A stretch of 64,000 nt of DNA from Achatina immaculata. Its lineage: Eukaryota; Mollusca; Gastropoda; Stylommatophora; Achatinidae. Of the stretch, positions 56,495 to 64,000 are shown one piece after another; position 1 is the first letter of the stretch, and every line of letters starts with the position of its first letter. The position numbers and the translations under genes were made by a program. The notes beneath the pieces are model-generated. The model did not search any database. It was not told the origin of the DNA and saw only the letters and a list, made by a program, of their open reading frames with translations. The stretch lies in assembly GCA_009760885.1 (NCBI GenBank), contig CM019707.1, positions 36,387,234-36,451,233 of the forward strand. Reading direction: 5' to 3'.

Positions 56495-57510
56495 CTTTAT
56501 TCGTTCACAACATACAGTACAGCCTTATTATTCCACAATATATAGTACAGTTTTATTAGCTATCATTATGCAGCACAACCTTTTTTTCTCATAATATACA
56601 ATACATCTTTATTCTATAATAATAAACAGAATGTATCACGACACGTCGCCTCGTAATACACAGTAAAGCTTTATTATCTCACAGTATACAATACAGCTTT
56701 ATACTCTCACAATATACAGCACAGGTTTATTCCTTAATAATATGCAGTACAACTGACCTTCAAGAATCTTTAGAACATAAGGCATTCAAAATTTATAAGC
56801 ACAAAAAAAAAAACCAAAGTTAAGATTATAATTATATAATAATATGTAATATATAATATTATGTAATATCCACCCTCATTTATCCACGCGAAAGCTGGAA
56901 AACAACTAAAAAATAGTCAACAAATTATACTCTTTTCAATACAAATGCCTAAGGAAAATACTCGGTATAAAGTGGAAGGAATTCAAGAACAACGCAGAGA
57001 TAAGAGTGAACAACCTGTCTCATGGCTGATCAGAAAAAGAAGATGGACGTATGTCGGTCATGTGATGAGAAGAAACAGTCAGAGAATCCAAAAACAAGCT
57101 ATCAAGTGCAACACAGCAGGCCGAAGAAAAAGAGGTCCACCATGTGAAATTCTAAAGAAGACATTGTTAAGAGAAGCCAGTTTAGTGGGCATAACATCTC
57201 CTGATGAGGTTGAAAAGCTCACCGAAAACAGGAAATCTTGGCGAACTACCATGCGGGCCCTATGTGATGTTTAACGGCACGGGAAGGATATATGATGTAA
57301 GGCACAGTATAGCTTAATTATCTCAAAATATACAGCACAACTTTATTATCTCACAATGTACAGACCAACTTTACTATCTCACAATATACAGCACAACTTT
57401 ATTATCTCACAATATACAGCACAACTTTATTATCTCACAATATACAGCACAACTTTATTATCTCACAATATACAGCACAACTTTATTATCTCACAATATA
57501 CAGTACAAAA
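56495..57510 (+). repeat. 28-bp minisatellite, split by LINE B
   Basis: Degenerate units at 56495-56757 and near-identical units of ACAATATACAGCACAACTTT plus ATTATCTC at 57300-57505. Confidence 0.9.
56757..57297 (+). mobile_element. LINE family B fragment inside a 28-bp minisatellite
   Basis: Encodes CLRKILGIKWKEFKNNAEIR in broken frames, RRWTYVGHVMRRNSQRIQKQ and WRTTMRALCDV with stop, then GGCACGGGAAGGATATATG. Tandem units of ACAATATACAGCACAAC occur on both sides (to about 56757 and from 57300), so the LINE landed in, or recombined into, the array. Confidence 0.82.
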
Positions 57511-57860
57511 ATCATTGGAAAGTTCCTGTATGCATCTTTAAAAAAGCAAGTATAAAACAAATGCAGAAAAAAAAGAAGAGATGTTGACATCCCCCACTCC
57601 CCCTCCTCCCCAAACTGCATACATTCATTCATTTGTTATTTACTTTTGCATATTATATAAATATCACATTCCCTTGTCCTTTTTTTTAACAGGGAAAGGG
57701 ACTGTTTTTTGGGGGGACGGGGTGACATTTCTCAATGTTAATCAGATTACTACGCGAGCGAGCCAAAATGTGAACACCAAATCAAGGGACGTAACCATTT
57801 AAAGATTTCTAAAAAATACCCGAGATTAAAATAATGTAGAACTGTGCCCTCTTGCATCCC
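57511..57860. other. Non-coding stretch
   Basis: No feature recognised. Confidence 0.5.
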
Positions 57861-58376
57861 TCTTATCTGCCCTTACTTCGTAGATCTAGCTTTATTATTC
57901 CCTGGAGTTCAGCTGCTTCAAAGACTTTATGATAACAGTGTGTGTACTCAATGTTATGCTTCTAAAAATACAAACAATTTTGAGAATAGAATCCTGAGAA
58001 GAATTTATAGACCGCTAAGAGACCCTATAACACAGCAATGGAAGACAAGAAGCACCAAAGAAATCTACACATTGTTTAACTCTCCGCTCATAGCAGCCAT
58101 TATGAAAAAAAACAACAACAGACTGAGGTGGCTCGGGCGTTTAGACAGAAAGGATAGACAAACAAAGATGGTCTATATATGTAGGAGTGTTGAAAGAAGG
58201 TGGACCAAGAGGTAGACCTAGACAAAGACGGTGAGACGACCTAAAAGAAGATCTAGACGCTCCTTGAGTCGATAACTGGCAAGAAAAATAAGAGGAATGG
58301 AGAGGTGGCTTTTCTGCAGCAGTGAGCCTCACTGGCCCAGAAATTCAGCGACTGCTCAAAGAAGAAGAAGAAGTTA
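57860..58376 (+). mobile_element. LINE family G, RT C-terminus
   Basis: Encodes NFENRILRRIYRPLRDPITQ, WKTRSTKEIYTLFNSPLIAA and NNNRLRWLGRLDRKDRQTK, then frameshifted GRPRQRR..DLKEDLDAP. The 3' end is CAGCAGTGAGCCTCACTGG, GACTGCTCAAAGAAG and (AAG)n. Confidence 0.8.
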
Positions 58377-58800
58377 TGCTTCAAAAATGATTAAATAATC
58401 ATTGCTTGAGAAAGTGTTAAAGAAATTTTTTTTTTAAACATTCAGCCCAAGCGAGTACAACACAGACACGAACGAAACAAATTTTATTTCTTGTATACGA
58501 TTATAACTACTGTGTTATTATGAAACCATAACAAGTAAACAAAACAAAACAAAACAAAAATCAGGCAGCTTCTCCCATTAAAACTGTAGGGCGTTGTCAA
58601 AGCACTGACAACTTTACTGAATCAAGAATTCAGATTTTAAGACAAACGGATGTTCATCCTTCCTTTCCGGTTCTGTCATGTCGTGTTGAAGCCTCTTGTT
58701 TTCTTAAACCATATCTTGCGTCACGTGGTAGGAGAGACCTCAGAAGTCTTCCACAATGGCTAACTGCCGCGTGGCGTTAAGGAAGTCTGAGAAAAGGAAC
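58377..58800. other. Non-coding stretch
   Basis: AT-rich, with AACAAAAC runs near 58535-58558. No gene supported. Confidence 0.5.
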
Positions 58801-58804
58801 AAAA

Positions 58805-59118
58805 TTATCTTTAAATGTGAATAAATGGAAAAGGCAAAATTCTCACTTCCATGACATTAAGGCATATTTCGGACACGATATTAGGCCCCTATTTTCACGA
58901 CCTTCGGCACATGACAGTGTGGCGTGGTCAGTACCACGATGGCCGCATTTACCTTCCCAGATTTACCTGGTGCCCATTTTTTAGAGGTTGCGTGGACCTC
59001 GGGGCCTTTTCGGCGTGTACCAGAGACAAACAAACTCTCATCTGCTGGGACTTGAACACAGCACCACGGGATTAGCAGACAGAACGAGTAACCACTCAGC
59101 CAACCAGGCCACCGAATG
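58805..59118 (-). mobile_element. tRNA-derived SINE
   Basis: Minus strand: TGGTTGGCTGAGTGG (box A) and GTTCAAGTCCC (box B), body with TCTGGGAAGGTAAATGCGGC and TGTGCCGAAGGTCG. Same family as 37.3 kb. Confidence 0.8.
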
Positions 59119-59286
59119 ATGGTGAACTTCTAGCATGTCTTGATAGTTTTTTATTTAAACATTGTTTAGTTTTGCATCGGGTGAGTAATGCTGATAATCA
59201 TTTATTTACAGAAAGAAATACTGAGCGACCAATCAACGGCGACACATGGTAACTAATTTAGTAACAAGGGAAGCAACAGAACAATA

Positions 59287-59565
59287 CTCAATCATTCATT
59301 TGCATGTCTCCTGCGGAACTTTGCCTCCTTAACAGCACCCTTGAAGGCCTCTCGATTGCAAGCAAGATGGCCCTCTGCTGATATATCCATTTGCAGATCA
59401 TCAACAATGTCTTGCAGCCATCTTCGCCTTGGTCTTCCTCTCTTTCTTTTCCCCATTATGTACCCTTCTAAGATGCTCTTCTCTGTATTATTATGTCATT
59501 TAATGTGTCCAAAATATTTAAGTTTTCTTTAAATATTTTGGACGCATTAAAAGTCATGATAACTG
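59287..59565 (-). mobile_element. LINE family C 3' end with 5' inversion (snap-back)
   Basis: The minus-strand family C terminus runs from the CATT tail at 59290 to about 59530. Then about 35 bases of the same element (AAATATTTTGGACGCATTAA) appear in the opposite orientation, making a near-perfect hairpin with the preceding 30 bases. Confidence 0.75.
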
Positions 59566-59674
59566 AATAACACGTGGTACTTTCTAAGAGTCTCATATCA
59601 ATGAATATACGATGGATGATTGATAAATTCTCGGCGTAAGGTACAACGGAATATTTGTGGACAAATTTGTTGAG

Positions 59675-61361
59675 TTATTTCTCAACATAGTCCCCTTGCA
59701 AGTTTATGCACTTAGTCCAGCGATCCTGGATCATTCGAATCCCTTCTTTGTAAAAGTCAGCATCTTGTGCCAGTAGAAAGTATTCTACAGCATGAAAGAC
59801 GTCATCATCTGAAGCAAATTTGCGACCAATGAGCTCCTTTTTGAGTTTGGTAAACAGGTAATTTTACCATCGCCTTCGATAGCACAGAAGTGAAAAAAAT
59901 TGACAGATTCGATTACTTAGAAACAATTATAACAGCTGATGGGAAATGTCACAATGAAATAAAAAGCAGACGTGCTCAGGCTAAATCAGCATTCCAGAAA
60001 ATGAGAAACATCTTCTGCAACAGATCCATATCAATAGAAACAAGATTCCGAGTACTTAAATGTTACATCGAGCCAATTTTGTTTTATGGATGTGAAGCAT
60101 GGTCCATGAATAAGAGAGTACAGAGAGAAATGGAGGCCATGAAAATGTGGTTCATAAGAAGGATGTTGAAGGTACCATGGACACCAAGGAAAAACAACGA
60201 AGAAGTCTTAAGAGAGGCTGGAGTTAAAAGGCAAATTACAGCAAAGATCAGAGCCAGACAAGAGAGATTTATAGGACATTTTCTGAGAAGAGTAAAATTG
60301 AAACACACTGTGGCAACTGGAAAAAATTGAGGGAAGAAAAGACAGAGAGAGAGAGAAGTTACTGGATGGGCTGTCAGTGTGGCTAGGAAGAAAGTCACCG
60401 GTGGATCTCATAATAAAATCTAAAGACATGGAATTGTGTAGAGAAATGATCGCCTACGTCACGCGGCATGGCACTTTATTGGTCGATTGAAACAGGTAAT
60501 AGTCCGAAGGGGCTAATCTGGGGGATAAGGAGGATGATCAAGAAGCTGGAAGCCGCATTCATGAATAGCAGCCATTGCCACCGCCGACTTGTGAACTGGA
60601 GCATTGACTTGATGAAAGATGACTCCTCTCGTGAATTTCTCTCAACGCTTTTCCTTCAGTTTGACCCGCAATTGCTTCACAAGATTAGCATAATAGACAC
60701 TGGTGACCGTTCTGCCCTTTTGAAGATAGTCTACCAATAGCACACCTTCTGAATCCCGAAAGATGGAAGCCATCATTTTGCACACAGATAGAACCACCCT
60801 TGCTTTCTTTGGATTTGAGGATCCATGATGTTTCCGCTGCTTTGACTGTTCTTTGGTTTCAGATTGAAAATGATGAACCCAAGTCTCACCCATAGTCACA
60901 AATTGCTGAAGAAGCTTTTCAGGATCTGCAGAAAAATGGCTAAGACTGTCTCTTGACATGTTGAGACGCTGTCGTTTGTGATCATCTCCAAGAAGTTTCA
61001 GGACCCATCGAGCGGAGACCGTCGTTATTTGAAGATCATTGTGAATAATGACATGAACACGTTCCTGGGAGATGCCCAACTCCGAAGCAATGTACCGCTC
61101 AGTTAGTCGTCGATCCTCCATTATCATGTCATGGATTCTACCGGTGGTTTCATCGGTGGTTACCGTTCTTGGTCTTCCTGGACGGGGATCATCTTCCAGA
61201 CTCTCCCTTCCATGTTTGAATTGAGCTGCCCATTTTTTCACTGTAGTTTAAGAAGGGGCACTCCCATATAGAGTCTCCACCATATCCTCATGGATCTTCT
61301 TCGATGATAAGCCCTTGATGCAGAGGTAGTGAAAGACTGCTCGATGAGAAATTTTATCCAT
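59675..61361 (-). pseudogene. mariner transposase, broken by stops, frameshift and LINE insertion
   Basis: The frame begins MDKISHRAVFHYLCIKGL at 61361, meets TAA before TTVKKWAAQFKHG, and continues through GRPRTVTTDET. The first catalytic motif reads MGETWVHHF where mariner enzymes have MDETW, so the first Asp is lost. The second motif region reads FHQVNAPVH in place of HDNAPVH. A one-base deletion lies in the PPD..PSDYY region, and the 59863-60489 insertion splits the reading just after the third Asp codon. The C-terminus ends CINLQGDYVEK at 59675. Clearly inactive. Confidence 0.9.
59852..60500 (+). mobile_element. LINE family A-like fragment inserted in mariner 2, with 11-bp target duplication
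   Basis: AAACAGGTAAT occurs at 59852-59862 and again at 60490-60500, flanking a 627-base insert. The insert encodes, on the plus strand, a LINE C-terminal region: DYLETIITADGKCHNEIKSR, then CYIEPILFYGCEAW and MKMWFIRRMLKVPWTPRKNN, and a GHFLRRVKL segment. It is a diverged relative of the family A copies at 20.5, 34.8 and 42 kb, 5'-truncated. The frame is open from 59890 to 60330. Confidence 0.88.
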
Positions 61362-61529
61362 TTTCTCAATTTCTGCCACCCCTTACCACTTCAGTAGCCT
61401 GTTGCAGTTAATTTCTTGAAACTTTGTGTTTAATCTTACATTAACCTGATCTACAAATGCACCTAATATCAACTGCGCATTTCAAGCATACATATCTAAT
61501 GCCGAGAACTTATCAATCACCCCTCGTAT

Positions 61530-61714
61530 TTAAGAATATTTGAAAAAAAGGAACTTTAAAATGAAAAGTATCTTCAAATCTAATAATAAATAATATTTAT
61601 GTGGTCAATAGAGAGATTAACATGTAAAGCTAGTAATGCAGAGAACGATCAAAAGCTACAAATGGATGTAATCTTAAACAAGTAGAATCTGGAACTAGCA
61701 GCAGCCTTACAACT
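61530..61714. other. Spacer between mariner 2 and LINE I
   Basis: AT-rich, nothing seen. Confidence 0.5.
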
Positions 61715-61849
61715 AACTAGGCCATAAAGTAACCGAGGACGGCAGATGTAGGCGGAGATAAAGAGAAGAATAGGAGCGACAAAGCACACATTCAACACCT
61801 TAAAGACAAGGCTGTTATACAGGAATCTGCACATACAATTTTAAAAAAT

Positions 61850-62320
61850 TGAAATTTGTCACAATGCTATATCTAAATTGATGAGAACTGACAAAACAAA
61901 CAAGGTAACTGATATATGTATCAATGAGGAAAAACTGGAAGAGGTGGAGAGTTTTGAATATCTTGGATCATTACTAACTAAAAACGGAGATACAATGAGC
62001 GACATTAAAAGGAGGACATCTATCGCTTTTCAAAAAGTAAAACAACAAAAGAATCTGTGGAGAGGAACAGACAGAACTACAAAAATAAGATTTTTAAGCT
62101 CATGCATCTTTTCCATCGCAACATATGCCTATGAGACCTGGACACTTAACAAAACAGCTGAGAAACACATAAATGCATTTGGACGTAAATGCCACAGAAG
62201 AGTTCTTAAAATATCATGGACACAAAAAAGAACAAATATATCCATACTATAAGAACTTAATATTGAAGAAGGTTGGCTAGTAAAGAAGATTAAACAGATA
62301 AAACTGAAATATTAACTGAC
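61850..62320 (+). mobile_element. LINE family C fragment inserted in LINE family I
   Basis: Encodes VTDICINEEKLEEVESFEYL, GSLLTKNGDTMSDIKRRTSI, TTKIRFLSSCIFSIATYAYE and WTLNKTAEKHINAF. The frame stops at TNISIL*ELNIEEGW. Ends ATTAACTGACTGACTGACTG. The longest family C protein segment in the window. Confidence 0.85.
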
Positions 62321-62523
62321 TGACTGACTGACTGACATCTATTCTCTATTACTGTATGGAGCAGAAACCAGGACTCTAAGCAAAAGTCGGAAATTATCTT
62401 AAATAGACCATAAAGTGTGGATCTACTGGAAAGTAAGTCATATATCATGGAAAATGAAAAGAACTAATGCACAAGTATTAGAAGAACCAAAAGTGCAACG
62501 TGAAATTCTCAAGGAAATTTAGA

Positions 62524-62940
62524 TCATTCACCATCATCCTTTAGCATGTCCTTTTTTGAACTTTGGCTACCTAACTCTCGGTTGTAAGCAAGACGCCCTG
62601 CTGCTGATGCATCCATTCGCAGATTATCAACGATGTCTTGCAGCCATCTTAGCCTTGGTCTTCCTCTCTTTCTTTTCCCCATTATGTACCCTTCCAAGAC
62701 GGTCTTCCGCAAACTCCCATGACGTTTAATATGTCCAAAATATTTAAGTTTTCTCTGTTTAATCTTCTATACTAACCAACCTTCTTCAATACTAAGCTCT
62801 TGTAGTATGGATACATTTGTTCTTATTTGTATCCATGATATGTGAAAGACTCTTCTATAGCATTTAGAATTTACATTCAAAGGCATTTATGCGTTTCTCG
62901 GCTGTTTTGTTAAATGTCCAAGTTTCACAGAGATATTGAT
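62524..62940 (-). mobile_element. LINE family C 3' end inserted in LINE family I
   Basis: Second family C insertion into the same family I element, opposite in orientation to the one at 61.9-62.3 kb. Possible decayed target duplication GAAATTTAGATCA / GAGATATTGATCA. Encodes GKRKRGRPRLRWLQDIVDNL and the C-terminus. Confidence 0.82.
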
Positions 62941-63318
62941 CAAGAAAACTGGATACTTTGGCTGTAAGAAAAGACATAAAAAATATACAGAAGAACATAA
63001 TAGAAGGAAAGGTGGAAGAAAAGAAGAGCAAGAGGTAGACATAGATGCAGATGGGAAGATGAGTTGATATAACACAGCCTAAGTGGGTGCACTATCGAGG
63101 CGAAGGAGCGATGAAACTGGTGGTTCATTATCGCTAACTTTAGTACTGAAGACAGTACATAATAACGACGATGAAGACGATGATAGAAGAACGTAAATAT
63201 AGAGAAACACGAGAAAATGAAACGATGCTCTGGACGAAGGGAAATAAACAGATCAAATTGTTCATAAATTAATGCAGTTGTTGCCCTTCGACAGGCAAGA
63301 AAGAAAGCCGCATCTTAC

Positions 63319-63520
63319 AGGCCTTGTCCAAACTGGACACAGAGCTAATGGCAGATGCGGCCTCAGAATTGCCGGGGGTCATTTTCCCTCTAAGACGGCG
63401 ATTTCCTGGCGGGGCGACCAAAGGATCGCACGCGACGAGATTGACTCTGGGCGTGCCGTCCACGGTCACTGAACCAGTCAGGCCAAGAGACAGGTCTGAG
63501 TGCACGCTGGTGACATTAAC
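63319..63520 (-). CDS. Possible internal exon of an unrecognised gene
   Basis: On the minus strand a T-rich tract and TTCTTTGATCAG (AG at 63522-63521) precede an open frame beginning VNVTSVHSDLSLGLTG. It runs 202 bases to a donor CCTGTAAGATG (GT at 63318-63317). The encoded 67 residues include VTVDGTPRVNLVACDPLV and end near SSLDKA. The segment is GC-richer than its surroundings and is not recognisable as a mobile-element protein. I do not recognise the family. Support is only the pairing of good splice signals with an open frame. Confidence 0.4.
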
Positions 63521-63834
63521 CTGATCAAAGAATAAAAAAAAAAAACAAGGATGATGTTTTAACCCTTAACTCACCATGAACCGTTTAAACATCTTTGTAA
63601 ATAATACCCCCTCCTCCTTTCCCCCCCCCCCCCCTCAAATCATATTGTTTTATTTCGTAGTCAAGAGTTTGGTATTTTAAATGACGGTAAACGCTAAAAG
63701 ACAGGCATCGAGTCTTTTATCGGTAAATCATGGCGGTCTAGAGTTTTAGTTACAAAAACTGTTGCCAAGTCATGGATCGCCTTCGCCAGGCAAGACTTAA
63801 ATGGAGTTAGAGAGAGAGAGAGAAAAAAAAAAGG

Positions 63835-64000
63835 TCAGTTTCGTTTCGCCCTTGTTCATCGCAGTCAGGACATTCCCATGCCTGCCGGTGTGCCCGTTCC
63901 AGCTGTCCCTTCTCAGAACGGGGGCTGCACCTGTGCCGAAACTCTGTGCTGGATTTCCTAGAAGTTTCCCCAAGGCAGCGGCCGTCTGATCTACTCCTTT
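63835..64000 (-). other. Open, coding-like segment at the window edge, function unknown
   Basis: The minus strand is open from the window end to a TAA reached after an AAAAAA/CT-rich tract. Part of it (GGACATTCCCAT..CTGC and a following CCCGTTC on the plus strand) resembles 11277-11315, so it may be a dispersed repeat rather than an exon. No family recognised. Confidence 0.2.

Larger units (their letters stand above)
59610..61526 (-). mobile_element. mariner transposon 2, interrupted by a LINE insertion
   Basis: The ends TGATTGATAAATTCTCGGC (left, from about 59618) and TGATTGATAAGTTCTCGGC (complement of the right end, near 61503-61521) are inverted repeats. Both are preceded by TACGA-GG, with TA at each outer edge. 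After removing the 59863-60500 insertion plus one duplicated site, the element is about 1.28 kb, the normal mariner size. The transposase lies on the minus strand. It is a different subfamily from the mariner at 46.9 kb. Confidence 0.9.
61715..63130 (+). mobile_element. LINE family I fragment carrying two family C insertions
   Basis: Three separated pieces read as one element: 61720-61845 (EIKRRIGATKHTFNTL, LLYRNLH), 62325-62522 (LLLYGAETRTLSKS, WKVSHISWKMKRTN) and 62941-63130 (IIEGKVEEK, RWED and TAKVGALSRRRSDETGG). A related short piece is at 45670-45790. Confidence 0.72.

Overview
This 64 kb window is eukaryotic and almost entirely non-coding. Genes are split by introns, there are tRNA-derived SINEs, hAT-like and mariner transposons, a Penelope-like element, at least nine families of non-LTR retrotransposon (LINE) fragments and more than twenty tandem arrays. 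The repeat mix and protein style suggest an invertebrate, most likely a lophotrochozoan such as a gastropod mollusc. That taxonomic guess is inference; no ribosomal or mitochondrial marker is present.

One protein-coding gene can be identified. It is an Ajuba/LIMD1/WTIP-family LIM protein on the minus strand. Its first coding exon (41777 down to 40175) carries the disordered pre-LIM region and stops after the DYFG motif. A second exon (22473 down to 22372) carries the first half of LIM domain 1. The two exons join in matching phase across a 17.7 kb intron, and the remaining LIM exons are not seen. A decayed extra copy of the LIM1 exon lies inside this intron at 26.3-26.4 kb. A possible exon of an unrecognised minus-strand gene lies at 63.3-63.5 kb.

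Layout: 0.0-16.2 kb holds minisatellites, polypurine tracts and LINE 3' ends. 17-24.7 kb holds tandem arrays, a hAT-like element and LIM exon 2. 24.7-40.1 kb (large intron) holds SINEs, a Penelope-like element, LINEs and many minisatellites. 40.1-41.8 kb is exon 1. 42-43.5 kb is a LINE interrupted by an R2/HERO-like fragment. 43.5-45.3 kb is a huge GTT/GCT array. 46-48.5 kb is an unknown dispersed repeat carrying a mariner. 49.7-50.9 kb is a CT-rich array. 52-53.6 kb is nested LINEs. 54-55.6 kb is two minisatellites. 56-58.4 kb is more LINEs. 59.6-61.5 kb is a second mariner split by a LINE. 61.7-63.1 kb is a LINE carrying two further insertions.

The most informative signal is how repeats interact. 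Several insertions keep visible target-site duplications, each LINE family ends in its own short tandem motif, and in two cases a minisatellite can be seen to have expanded from sequence that is single or two-copy in a related dispersed repeat in the same window. Long open frames over the arrays (e.g. 43.5-45.4, 49.7-51.0 and 54.7-55.7 kb) are judged to be artefacts of stop-free repeats. Family letters A-I below are local labels for this window only.
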